From Halorussus caseinilyticus (lineage in GTDB: Archaea; Halobacteriota; Halobacteria; Halobacteriales; Haladaptataceae), in NCBI RefSeq assembly GCF_029338395.1, contig NZ_CP119809.1, positions 1 through 64,000 on the forward strand: a stretch of 64,000 bases of DNA. The letters are read 5' to 3'. The notes beneath the pieces are model-generated. The model was not told the DNA's origin and did no database searches. It was given only the letters and a program-made list of their open reading frames with translations. This document shows, piece after piece, positions 18,391-26,617 of the stretch; the stretch's first letter is position 1, and each line of letters opens with the position of its first letter. A program made the position numbers and the translations under genes.

Positions 18391-19734
18391 TCACCCGAGC
18401 GTTCCCTGACGCTCCCCGACGAGCGGCGTCCCCGCGACCGACGACTGCCCCGTCCCGTTCGCGGTCTGGTAGTCCACGAAGCGGACCCGGACCTTCGGAT
18501 TCTGGCCCGTCGCGTCGTTCAGACGCCGCTGAAGCCGGGTCGCCAGACTCGGGTACTCGCGGTCGGTCGTGCGACTGATGGTGACGGTGATGGTCTCCGG
18601 TTCGAAGTAGGTGCCCGTGAACCCGTACTGGGTCGTCGTCCCGACGTAGGTCAGATTCGCGTACTCGGGGTCGTCGAGGACGCCGCTCACCTGTCGGTTG
18701 ATTGTTCGCTCGTAGCTGATTTGCTGGTAGGTGGCGACCGTCGCGCCGCCGACGACGAGGACGATTATCAGCGCCGCGAGACCCATCGCCGCGGTTTGGG
18801 CGCGGCTATCGAAGTGCCAGAGGTTCGAGTCGAACCCGTCGGGCCGGTAGTCCAGATACCAGAGCGTGACGAACGCCGCGACGTTGATGCAGATGAGCGA
18901 GACCAGCAGGAGGACCAGCGACCCGATTGCGACGACCGGAAACCCCCAGACGGTGGCGATGCCGGTGGTCGCGGCGGCCGGAATCAGCGCCGCGGCAATC
19001 ATGACGCCGATGAGGGAAGTCGGTCCCTTCGTCGTCAGGCCGAACGCCGAGGCGCTCCCCGCCGCCAACCCGACCGCGACGGTCAGCAGACTCGGCGCGA
19101 CTCGGGAGCTAATCTGGCCGAGCGCGGTAATCTGCAACTGCGGGACGAACGAGAACGCCTTGAGGAGGTAGCCGAACGCCAGCGCCGTGACGACGGCGAC
19201 CCCGAGTCCTATCGCCTGTAGTTTGATGCTGTCCACGAGCATCTCTCCGTCGCCGGTGACTGCGCCGACGCTCGCGGTGAGAACCGGCCCGACCATCGGC
19301 GCGATGACCATCGACCCGACCACGACGGCGGGCGAATCGACCAACAGACCCGCCGTGGCGATGATGGCGCTCAGGAATATCATCCAGACGAACGATGTCC
19401 GGTCGTGAGCCATGTCGCGGGCCTTCGACCGGAGTTCCTGTCTCGTCAGCGGGTCGAAGTCCCCGGAGTAGCGACTCTCCAGCGCCTCCATGTTCGGCGT
19501 CGAAGCCGTCTCCGCCGTTGCCATGACCGTGTAGTCGTCCGCCCTGAGTCCGTCGTCTTCGAGCGCGGCCATCACGTCGCCAACGCCGTCGCTCGGCAGG
19601 GGGAACTCCACGAGAGCGCCGTCGCCCGCCCGGTCGTCGGCGTCGAGGACCGCGTAGTCGATTCCAATCTCGTCGAGGGTTCGCAGAATCTCCTCGCGCC
19701 GTTCGTCCGGCACGTGGACGTGTATCAGGCGCAC
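18391..19734 (-). CDS. DUF389 / TIGR00341 membrane protein
   Basis: 447 residues. A soluble N-terminal ferredoxin-like domain (MRLIHVHVPDERREEILRTL, residues 1-80) is followed by six or so membrane helices with the family signature DSPAVVVGSMVIAPMVGPVL and IGVMIAAALIPAAATTGIA, then a soluble C-terminal domain (about 310-447). The family is of unknown function; a transport or envelope role is likely from its shape. A homologue of the same length lies 0.9 kb upstream with a SIMPL lipoprotein between, all on the same strand. Confidence 0.9.
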   Translation of the reverse strand: MRLIHVHVPDERREEILRTLDEIGIDYAVLDADDRAGDGALVEFPLPSDGVGDVMAALEDDGLRADDYTVMATAETASTPNMEALESRYSGDFDPLTRQELRSKARDMAHDRTSFVWMIFLSAIIATAGLLVDSPAVVVGSMVIAPMVGPVLTASVGAVTGDGEMLVDSIKLQAIGLGVAVVTALAFGYLLKAFSFVPQLQITALGQISSRVAPSLLTVAVGLAAGSASAFGLTTKGPTSLIGVMIAAALIPAAATTGIATVWGFPVVAIGSLVLLLVSLICINVAAFVTLWYLDYRPDGFDSNLWHFDSRAQTAAMGLAALIIVLVVGGATVATYQQISYERTINRQVSGVLDDPEYANLTYVGTTTQYGFTGTYFEPETITVTISRTTDREYPSLATRLQRRLNDATGQNPKVRVRFVDYQTANGTGQSSVAGTPLVGERQGTLG

Positions 19735-19794
19735 AGCAGAGTCACGCCCTACCGACGCAAAAGGATTCAGGCCCCGGGGACGCGCCCGGCGGCG

Positions 19795-20541
19795 CTATCC
19801 GCTGGCGTTGTACGTCACCTGCACCTGCGCCGTCACCGTCACCGGCCCGGACTCGATACTCGTCCCGCCGCCGCCTCCGGCGTCGGCGCTGAGGGCTTCG
19901 GCCCGAACCGGACTGAAGTTCAGGTCACCGGTCGTGGCGGTGTGGACGCCCGAAATCGTCAGGTTCGCGCTCTCGGCGATAACGTCGGCGTCGGCCCGCG
20001 CGTTCTCCATCGCGTCCCGGAGGGCCTCACTTCGGACCGCTCGCCTGCGTTCGTCCGACAGCGTGAGTTCCACGCTGTCCACGCGGTCGGCCCCGTTCGC
20101 AACTGCGGTGTCGAGTATCGCGCCCGCCCTGCTCACGTTCGACAGCGTAATCTCGAAGGCGTGGACGCCTTCGAACCCGGCGGGTCGGCGCTCGCCCTCG
20201 ACCTCGCGGTACTCTTGGTCGATGCGGAACGCGACGGTCCGAATCTGGTCGTCACCGATTCCGGCGCGCCGGAGCGCCTCGCGCATCTGCGTGGCGTTCT
20301 CGGCGATTCGCTCCCGGACCGCGTTCGCGTCGTCGCCGCGCGCGAGGACCGCGACCTGCACGATTGCTTGGTCGGGTTCGGCCTCGACCTGTCCGGTCGC
20401 CGAGACCCCGATAGTTCCGCTCTCGCGGTCGAGTTGCTGTGTCCGTGCGCTGGCACCGTCGGTCGGCGCGAGACTCCCGACGCATCCGGCCGTCGCCAGC
20501 AGGACTGCGACACCCACCGTTGCGAGTATTCCCCTGTGCAT
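19795..20541 (-). CDS. SIMPL (DUF541) domain lipoprotein
   Basis: 248 residues from ATG 20541. A signal peptide with a lipobox (GVAVLLATAGC) predicts a membrane-anchored lipoprotein facing outward. The mature part is a SIMPL/DUF541 domain: TIGVSATGQVEAEPDQAIVQ, MREALRRAGIGDDQIRTVAF, YREVEGERRPAGFEGVHAFE, ending VTVTAQVQVTYNASG. Similar proteins occur in the periplasm of bacteria and relate to oxidative and envelope stress; the archaeal role is unknown. It lies between two DUF389 genes (61 and 92 bases away), suggesting one transcription unit. Confidence 0.88.
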   Translation of the reverse strand: MHRGILATVGVAVLLATAGCVGSLAPTDGASARTQQLDRESGTIGVSATGQVEAEPDQAIVQVAVLARGDDANAVRERIAENATQMREALRRAGIGDDQIRTVAFRIDQEYREVEGERRPAGFEGVHAFEITLSNVSRAGAILDTAVANGADRVDSVELTLSDERRRAVRSEALRDAMENARADADVIAESANLTISGVHTATTGDLNFSPVRAEALSADAGGGGGTSIESGPVTVTAQVQVTYNASG

Positions 20542-20611
20542 CGGGAGTCGGATACGACGGCGGTCGGCAAAAAAGCGCGTATGGGTGAAACGCCAATTTG
20601 ACTCACACAGA

Positions 20612-20645
20612 ATCGAGGAGGAAGCCCACGACTTCAGTCGTGGGT
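20612..20645 (+). mobile_element. Possible right-end relic of an IS200/IS605 (TnpB) element
   Basis: The segment GAGGAAGCCCACGACTTCAG, continuing into TCGTGGG, is an 8-bp hairpin (CCCACGAC/GTCGTGGG) of the type found at the right end of haloarchaeal IS1341/IS605 elements, where it forms the end of the guide-type RNA. Nothing of tnpB remains upstream. The relic overlaps the 3' end of the DUF389 gene, whose stop codon lies inside the hairpin. Confidence 0.5.
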
Positions 20646-21947
20646 AACTGACGGCGGGACCTGCTCGACTTCGACATACCTGACCTGTACCACGATGTCG
20701 TGGCCGGTGTTGCGGTTGACGCGTCTGCTCAACTGCTCTGCGAGGTCGGGGTACTCCTCTCCCGGCGGGCGACCCACGGTGACGACGACGCGCTGGGACT
20801 GGTCGAACGGGAGCGTCCCGCTCTGTTCGAACTCGACGTTCAGGAGCGTCGCCTCCTCGTACTGGCTCTGGTCGAGGACGCGGTTGACCTCCTGTTGGGC
20901 CTGATTCTGGAACGTCGCGTTCTGGATGGTGGTGTAGGTGACACCGCCGAGAAACAGCGAGAGAAGGGCGATAGCGACCACGAGAACGCCGACGCGCTTG
21001 AACAGTACCGAGCGAGTCTGGTTGAGTTCGAACCAGTTTTTCGGCCCGTAGTCGAGATACCAGAAGACAACGAGTCCCGAGAGGTTGATGGAGAAGATGT
21101 TGACCAGCACGAGGACGAGCGAACTGACCGCCGCCAGCGGTTGTTGCCACGCGATTGCGATGCCGACGGCGGCGGCGGGCGGTACGAGTGCGGCGGCTAT
21201 CATCACGCCGACGATGGCGACGGAGACGCCGGAAGCGAGACTCAGCGCGCCCGCCGTGCCCGCGCCGAGTGCGACCGCCAGCGAGAGGAAGTCGGGCGTG
21301 AGTCTGCCGCTGACCTGCGAGATGCCGAGTACGTCGGTTCCGGGCGGGAGGAGGAAGCCGTACCGCACGCCGAGTGAGAACAGGGTGGCCGAGGCGATGG
21401 CGGCGAACCCGCCGATGAACTGGTACTTGACGCCGCGGCGGAACAGTTGCCGGTCGCCGAGAACGGTGCCGACGCTCGCGCCCATCGCGGGACCGATGAG
21501 CGGCGCGATGACCATCGACCCGACCACGACGGCGGGCGAGTCCAACAGCATGCCCGCGGTGGCGACGACGGCGCTGATGATGGTCATCGCCACGAACGTC
21601 GGGAACTTCGGTGTCATCTCGCGGGCCTCGGTTCGCATCTCCTCGCGGGCGATGGTCTCGGTGTCGCCGTTCTCCTCGGCGTAGCGCTGTTCGAGTTCCT
21701 CGTACTGGCGGGAGGTGTCAGTCTCGGCGTCGATGATGACCGCGTGGGGGTCCTCGCCGAGTCCCGCGTCCTGCAGTTTGTCCAGAATCGGTTGGACCGC
21801 CGCGGTCGGAAGCGGAAAGTAGGCGATGGCTGTGTACTCCCGGCCGCTGGTCTCGTCGGTCAGCATGTAATCGACGCCCTCGGAGTCGAGTACGTCGGCG
21901 ACCATCTCTCGCTTACCGGCCGGAATCGAAACCTGCACGAGCCGCAT
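20634..21947 (-). CDS. DUF389 / TIGR00341 membrane protein, second copy
   Basis: 437 residues from ATG 21947 (MRLVQVSIPAGKREMVADVL); an earlier in-frame ATG at 21989 precedes the probable TATA box and is unlikely. Same layout as the 18391-19734 gene: soluble N-domain (EGVDYMLTDETSGREYTAIA), six helices with SPAVVVGSMVIAPLIGPAMG and VIVGVMIAAALVPPAA-like sequence, then a soluble C-domain ending EQVPPSVTHD. The last residues are encoded within an IS605-type right-end hairpin, so the natural C-terminus may have been replaced. Confidence 0.88.
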   Translation of the reverse strand: MRLVQVSIPAGKREMVADVLDSEGVDYMLTDETSGREYTAIAYFPLPTAAVQPILDKLQDAGLGEDPHAVIIDAETDTSRQYEELEQRYAEENGDTETIAREEMRTEAREMTPKFPTFVAMTIISAVVATAGMLLDSPAVVVGSMVIAPLIGPAMGASVGTVLGDRQLFRRGVKYQFIGGFAAIASATLFSLGVRYGFLLPPGTDVLGISQVSGRLTPDFLSLAVALGAGTAGALSLASGVSVAIVGVMIAAALVPPAAAVGIAIAWQQPLAAVSSLVLVLVNIFSINLSGLVVFWYLDYGPKNWFELNQTRSVLFKRVGVLVVAIALLSLFLGGVTYTTIQNATFQNQAQQEVNRVLDQSQYEEATLLNVEFEQSGTLPFDQSQRVVVTVGRPPGEEYPDLAEQLSRRVNRNTGHDIVVQVRYVEVEQVPPSVTHD

Positions 21948-21969
21948 ATGTTCGGGAATGGCACGGGAG

Positions 21970-21981
21970 GTGTAAATAAGC
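21970..21981 (-). promoter_or_regulatory. TATA box of the upstream DUF389 gene
   Basis: The coding strand reads GCTTATTTACAC, centred 28 bases before ATG 21947, which fits a leaderless start and argues against the ATG at 21989 that lies upstream of it. Confidence 0.5.
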
Positions 21982-22123
21982 CGCGGCACGGGGACGAAGG
22001 CGGGTCCGAGACCGCGTTTCGTGACCCGCGATAGGGACGCTTCCGCGGGTCGTCACCCGCCGTCGTCTCGCGCATTTCGACCGGCCGTCGTCTCGCGTAT
22101 TTTCACCCACCACGGGACGCGCC

Positions 22124-22233
22124 GCGACTGCGCTCGCGCTCGCGGTTCCCCGCGAGCGCAGTCGCACGCGGGGAGGAACGGGGGCGCGGTGCGGTGGCGG
22201 TGCGGTCCTGATTGGCTCAAGCCTGTCGCTAGC
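22124..22233. repeat. Inverted repeat (15-bp arms) followed by a copy of the dispersed repeat
   Basis: GCGACTGCGCTCGCG (22124-22138) pairs perfectly with 22151-22165 over a 12-base loop. 22191-22233 is a dispersed-repeat copy (GCGCGGTGCGGTGGCGGTGC, then GGTCCTGATTGGCTCAAGCC, then GTCGCTAGC). Both lie in the 424-base gap between the divergent DUF389 and engB genes; otherwise I see no gene there. Confidence 0.75.
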
Positions 22234-22371
22234 CGCTCCGGTCGTCCTCCACCGGTCAGACCGACGCCAAATCACCAGTACCACCGCTCGGACCGACGAA
22301 CACCGGCGACCCACGGAACCCCGGTTTCAGAGAACCACGCCCGTTAAACCGCCGCGCGCCCAAGTCCGGGT

Positions 22372-22992
22372 ATGTTCGAGAGTCGTCCGGGCCGAGACGC
22401 CGAGGTAATCTTCGTCGGCCGGTCGAACGTCGGTAAGTCCACGCTGATGCGCGAGATTACGGGCCACAGCTCTGAAACCGGGGGCAAACCCGGCGTCACG
22501 CGCTCGCCCAACCACTACGACTGGGCCAGCGAGGACTTCGTGCTGACCGACTTGCCGGGGTTCGGGTTCATGTCGGGCGTGCCCGAGGAGCAACGCGAGC
22601 AAATCAAGACCGACATCGTGCGCTACGTCGAGGACAACGCCGACAAGATTCTGGTCGGGGTCCTCGTCGTGGACGGCAAGAGCGCGGTGGACATCATCGA
22701 CCGCCACTCCGGGGAGGACGAGATTCCTTACGACGTGGAGATGTTCTACTTCCTCCGGGACGTGGACATCCCCGTCGTCGTCGCGGTCAACAAGATGGAC
22801 AAGGTAGACGACGAGGACGAGCGTCTGAACGAGTTGTGCGACCGACTGGGCCTGCATCCGCCGTGGAAGCAGTGGCAGGAGACGATTGCCCCGATTAGCG
22901 CCAAGCGCGGGAACATCGACGCGCTGAACGAGGCGGTCAAGGAGCATCTCCACGAGGCCAAGCGCGACGACCTGATGAAGTTCTTCTCCTAA
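22372..22992 (+). CDS. engB: EngB-family GTP-binding protein
   Basis: 206 residues, full length for the TrmE-Era-EngA-EngB (YihA) class. G1 is [13 protein letters not shown], the switch region [16 protein letters not shown]3 [12 protein letters not shown]4 [10 protein letters not shown] and G5 SAKRG. In bacteria EngB acts in large-ribosomal-subunit assembly; the archaeal protein is assumed to do likewise. The gene is monocistronic, followed by a 30-bp tandem repeat. Confidence 0.93.
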   Translation: MFESRPGRDAEVIFVGRSNVGKSTLMREITGHSSETGGKPGVTRSPNHYDWASEDFVLTDLPGFGFMSGVPEEQREQIKTDIVRYVEDNADKILVGVLVVDGKSAVDIIDRHSGEDEIPYDVEMFYFLRDVDIPVVVAVNKMDKVDDEDERLNELCDRLGLHPPWKQWQETIAPISAKRGNIDALNEAVKEHLHEAKRDDLMKFFS

Positions 22993-23010
22993 TCGGTCGA
23001 TTCGGGGCTT

Positions 23011-23095
23011 GCTTCGCGGTCGGTTGGTTCGACGGGATTGGCTTCGCGGTCGGTTGGTTCGACGGGATTGGCTTCGCGGTCGGTTGGTTCGACGG
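23011..23095. repeat. Tandem direct repeat, 30-bp unit, 2.8 copies
   Basis: The unit GCTTCGCGGTCGGTTGGTTC + GACGGGATTG occurs identically at 23011-23040 and 23041-23070 and partly at 23071-23095, starting 18 bases after the engB stop. It runs directly into a dispersed-repeat copy. Confidence 0.9.
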
Positions 23096-23224
23096 AGCTA
23101 GCTATTGCCGACTCCAATCAAGACCGCACCGCCCCGCACCTCGTCCTCCCCAACCGCCTGCGTTGCTCACTTCGTTGCGCTACTCGGCCCTCGCGCGGTC
23201 TGGCGCGGCACGAGGCCGCGCCAG
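23093..23224. repeat. Dispersed-repeat copy (reverse orientation) plus short hairpin
   Basis: 23096-23160 reads GCTAGCTATTGCCGACTCCA, ATCAAGACCGCACCGCCCCG, then CCTCCCCAACCGCCTGCG: the dispersed repeat on the minus strand. CTGGCGCGGC (23200-23209) pairs with 23215-23224. The rest of the gap to 23370 is AT-rich near 23270-23330 (CTAAGATACCTAAATACC), a plausible promoter zone for the flavoprotein gene. Confidence 0.7.
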
Positions 23225-23370
23225 CGCGCGCCGGAGTGGAACGCCGAACGGAGCTTCGCGCGCGGAGATAGAAATACAGTTCTCAGACAATTCTTTAGTC
23301 ACTTCTAAGATACCTAAATACCTCTCTTTGTGCGGCCCCAAGTCCGAACACCCCGCCGCTCGTACTGTCG

Positions 23371-24468
23371 GTGATGACTCAGACTCCGGCCTACGAGGTG
23401 GTCGTCGTCGGCGGCGGACCCGCGGGACTCACCACCGCGCTCTACGCGACCCGCCTCGGCCACCGGACCGCGGTCGTCAACCGTGAGGGCGGGCGCTACG
23501 AGTCGGTCTCGTTCGTCCACAACCTCGTCGGCGTCTCCGAGGAGACCTCCGGGCGGGACGTGACCGCACTCGCAATCGACCAGTTGGAGGAGTACGGCGC
23601 GGACTACTACCAAGACGACGTGCGGGAAGTCGAGCGAGTCGGACCCGACGACGCCCCGGACTTCGAGAACGAGAGCGACGGCACCCAGTTCCGCGTGACC
23701 GCCGAGAAAGTCGCGCTCCGGGCCGACCGCGTGGTGTTCGCCACCGGGTTCACCGACGTACCGCCGAACGTCCGCGACCTCCGGGAGTTCACCGGCCGCG
23801 GTCTCCACTACTGCCTGCACTGCGACGCCTACACCCTCGGCGACGAACCCGTCTTCGTCCTCGGCCGCGACGACCACGCGGCCCACGTCGCCATGACCCT
23901 CCTGAACTTCACCGACGACGTTGACCTCCTGCTGAACGACGAGGAACCGGCGTGGAGTGACGACGTGTCCGAACAGGTCCGCGAACACCCCGTCGAAGTC
24001 GTTTCCGACCGCGTGGACCACGCCTACGCCGACGAGGACCCCGACCACGGCGACGGCGAGCGATGGCTCGGCGGTCTGGAGTTCGCCGACGGTCACGCAC
24101 GCGAGTACGGCGGCGGGTTCGCGGTCCACGGCAAGGAGTTCAACAACGACCTCGCGGCCGACCTCGGATGCGACTGCAACGACGACGGGTCGGTCGCGGT
24201 GGACGACGACCGCGAGACCAGCGTCGATGGGGCCTACGCGGTCGGCGACCTGACCCACGGCCAGAACCAGACGCCCATCGCCGTCGGTGACGGCGCGTAC
24301 GCCGGTATCGCGCTCCACAAGGACCTGCGGCGGTTCCCGGTCGCGGCAGACGAACTCGACCGACTCGACGACCTCGGCGTGCCCGCGATGCCCGACGACC
24401 TCCGCGCCCGGATGTGGCGCGTGCGGGCCGACGACGACCACGCTGGGATGACGCCGCCGGACCGCTGA
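23371..24468 (+). CDS. FAD-dependent NAD(P)-oxidoreductase, thioredoxin-reductase-like
   Basis: 365 residues. N-terminal FAD site VVVVGGGPAGLTTALYATR, a CxxC motif in YCLHCDAYTLGDEPV at the position of the TrxR redox pair, and the C-terminal FAD motif GAYAVGDLTHGQNQTPIAVG. The NAD(P)-binding GxGxxA motif in the middle is weak (VFVLGRDDHAAHVAMTLL), so coenzyme use may differ from classical thioredoxin reductase. A thiol-disulfide role is likely. Stands alone, convergent with the DUF1611 gene. Confidence 0.87.
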   Translation: MMTQTPAYEVVVVGGGPAGLTTALYATRLGHRTAVVNREGGRYESVSFVHNLVGVSEETSGRDVTALAIDQLEEYGADYYQDDVREVERVGPDDAPDFENESDGTQFRVTAEKVALRADRVVFATGFTDVPPNVRDLREFTGRGLHYCLHCDAYTLGDEPVFVLGRDDHAAHVAMTLLNFTDDVDLLLNDEEPAWSDDVSEQVREHPVEVVSDRVDHAYADEDPDHGDGERWLGGLEFADGHAREYGGGFAVHGKEFNNDLAADLGCDCNDDGSVAVDDDRETSVDGAYAVGDLTHGQNQTPIAVGDGAYAGIALHKDLRRFPVAADELDRLDDLGVPAMPDDLRARMWRVRADDDHAGMTPPDR

Positions 24469-24493
24469 CTGACCCCACTCGACCGCCGACGCC

Positions 24494-25555
24494 TCAGAGC
24501 GCGTCTAACACGGCGTCGAGCAGACGCTCCGGTCCGCCGTCGTCGTAGACGTTCCCGGCCGGGAGTCCCCACGCCGCCGACTGCTCGTCGGCGTCCCCCC
24601 ACGTCGAGAGTGCCGCGACCGGTGTTTCGGTCTCGTCCGGCGACCCGGCCAGCGACTCGATGGCCGCGACTTCCCGCTCGACGCCCGCGACCGAGAACCG
24701 CTCGAAGTCCGCGCGCCCCTCCCGGTCGGGGTCGTCCACCAGCACCACGGCGTCGGGGTTCGCGCCGTGGAGCAACGAGAGGGTGACGCCGGAGTACGCC
24801 CGGTGGGTCAGCGCGGCTTGCCCCTCCACGAACACGAAGTCGTGGTCCTCGGCCACGGCGCAGACTAAATCCTCGACCACGCCCGCGGTGAAGTCGGCGG
24901 GCACGCGGTCCACGACGACGCCGCGATGCGCCCCGACCATGATTCCGGTCTGACCGGTGGCGACCCATCCGGCGTCCAGACCGGCCTCCCGCGCGGCCCG
25001 GTAGAGTTCGAAGGTGGTCGTGCGCTTGCCCACCGCGCAGTCGGTGCCCATCGTCAGCACCACGTCGGCGTCTACGTCGTCCACCCGGCCGTCGCCGACC
25101 CGCAGGTCGTCTCCCGCCGGTGGTTTGCGCACGTCGAACAGGCGGACGCCGGACTCGGCGGCCAACTCCTGCCACCGCGGGCGCTCGGAGAGGAAGGTGT
25201 GCAGCCCCGACACCACGTCGCACCCGGCCCGCATCGCTCGCTCGATGTCTTCGACCCACGCGTCGGGGAGTTGTCCGCCCGCGGGCGCGACCCCGATGAC
25301 CAGCGCCTCGGTCTCGGGTGCGCGCTCCAGCGCCGCGTCCACGGACGCGACGACCGGCACGTCGGCAACGTCGTCGCGTCCGAGTACGTCGGCGGCGGTC
25401 CGTCCGGCGCGCGCGGAATCGACGACCGCTCTCGCCTCGAAGAGTTCGCTGTGCATCACTACGCCGTTCGCGGTCTTGCCCTCGGTGGTCCCGAACGCGC
25501 CCTCCGCGAGGACGACGGCGGGGACCGGCGCGTCGAAGGCGCCGTGAAGGTCCAT
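24494..25555 (-). CDS. DUF1611 / DgcN-type P-loop protein
   Basis: 353 residues. An N-terminal Rossmann-like domain (PAVVLAEGAFGTTEGKTANG; VIGVAPAGGQLPDAWVED) is followed by a P-loop-type domain with GTDCAVGKRTTTFELYRAAR and TGQTGIMVGAHRGVVVDRVP, the signature of the DUF1611 family. Bacterial members (DgcN) act with DgcA in D-glutamate breakdown, and archaeal ones are often beside a dipeptide epimerase; no such gene is next to it here. The substrate is therefore open. Divergent from the HTH_10 gene at 25659. Confidence 0.82.
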   Translation of the reverse strand: MDLHGAFDAPVPAVVLAEGAFGTTEGKTANGVVMHSELFEARAVVDSARAGRTAADVLGRDDVADVPVVASVDAALERAPETEALVIGVAPAGGQLPDAWVEDIERAMRAGCDVVSGLHTFLSERPRWQELAAESGVRLFDVRKPPAGDDLRVGDGRVDDVDADVVLTMGTDCAVGKRTTTFELYRAAREAGLDAGWVATGQTGIMVGAHRGVVVDRVPADFTAGVVEDLVCAVAEDHDFVFVEGQAALTHRAYSGVTLSLLHGANPDAVVLVDDPDREGRADFERFSVAGVEREVAAIESLAGSPDETETPVAALSTWGDADEQSAAWGLPAGNVYDDGGPERLLDAVLDAL

Positions 25556-25658
25556 GCTGATGACTCACGAACGACCTCCGTAAAACGCTACCACCGTTCA
25601 TGAGAGGGACCGAGAGACAGCTATTTAGGCGACGACTCCATCGGTACGACCGAGGTGC

Positions 25659-26352
25659 ATGGCAACTGATACCACGGGTGGACTACGGCTAACGCTCGAC
25701 ATCTGGCATCCCGACTGTTGGACCCTTGCCGTGACAGAGCGAACCGACGGGGGGTTGCTCGGCCACGGCGTCCACCGCATCGACGGGATGGCGAACGGTC
25801 GGTTCACGGCCTACGGGGACGCCACCGACGAGGTGGACGAACTGGTCGGGGCGATTCGGGACTCGGACCTCACCGAGTCGGTGTGGAGACGGCGAGTCCC
25901 CACGCCGACGCCGACACGCAGGTTCCGGGTAACGCGAGTCGGGGAATCGTGGTCCGGTACGACATCGAAAACAGCATCAACGATGCGCTGGTCTCGCGGG
26001 GTTCATCCCGGACGAACCGGTCCGGATGTACGACGGCCGGGAGTACTGGACGGTCATCGTCAACGAGAGTCGGACCGCGGTCCACGACCGCATCGACGCG
26101 ATACGCGACGAGATGGACGCCGACGTGGTGGTCGAACTCATCACCGCGCCCGCCGCCGGGAGCGGCATCTTCCGGACCGACGAACTCTCGGCCCGCCAGC
26201 GCGAGGTGTTCGAGTTGGCGCGTCAGAAGGGCTACTACACGTGGCCCCGCGAGGTGTCGGCGACCGAACTCGCCGAGGACTTGGACGTGTCGAAGGCGAC
26301 CCTGCTCGAACACCTCCGGAAGGCCGAGGTGAAACTCCTCGGGGAGGTGTGA
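25659..26352 (+). CDS. HTH_10 (Bat-type) transcriptional regulator, two frameshifts
   Basis: About 232 residues when three frame segments are joined: frame 1 ATTGGLRLTLDIWHPDCWTL to about 25890; frame 2 ASPHADADTQVPGN to GIVVRYDIENSINDALVSRG; frame 3 from about 26000, EPVRMYDGREYWTVIVNESR to the end. The shifts fall at 25886-25894 and at the G run 25998-26001, each with one base missing. The C-terminus is a clear HTH_10: LSARQREVFELARQKGYYTW, then VSATELAEDLDVSKATLLEH. The N-terminal domain probably senses a ligand. Divergent from the DUF1611 gene, which it might control. GCTATTTAGG at 25619-25628 is a possible TATA site. Confidence 0.8.
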
Positions 26353-26420
26353 TTGCTCGTCGGATGTGTGATTGCTCGCGCAGACTCCGGGCGCGTTCGC
26401 GTGGCCACCCGCGAGCGCAT

Positions 26421-26475
26421 GGGCTATCCGCGGGCGCAGGACTCGCGGGCGCAGGACTGCGCCCGCGGATAGCCC
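26421..26475. repeat. Perfect inverted repeat, 19-bp arms, 17-base spacer
   Basis: GGGCTATCCGCGGGCGCAG (26421-26439) pairs exactly with 26457-26475. The spacer repeats part of the arm (CGCGGGCGCAGGA), so the left side is itself a short direct duplication. It lies between the HTH_10 stop and the permease start (265-base gap), where it could form a terminator or leader hairpin. Confidence 0.9.
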
Positions 26476-26617
26476 GCGCGACCGAGAGCGCGCGTGGGCT
26501 TTCCCGATTCACGGTCGCGGCGGTCGTCGTCGCGTTTTCGGAACGTCTCTGCACTTCGCGTGGGACCCTTCCATTCTGGGACGGGGGCTTTGTCTTCGGG
26601 TTCTGGTATGATATACT

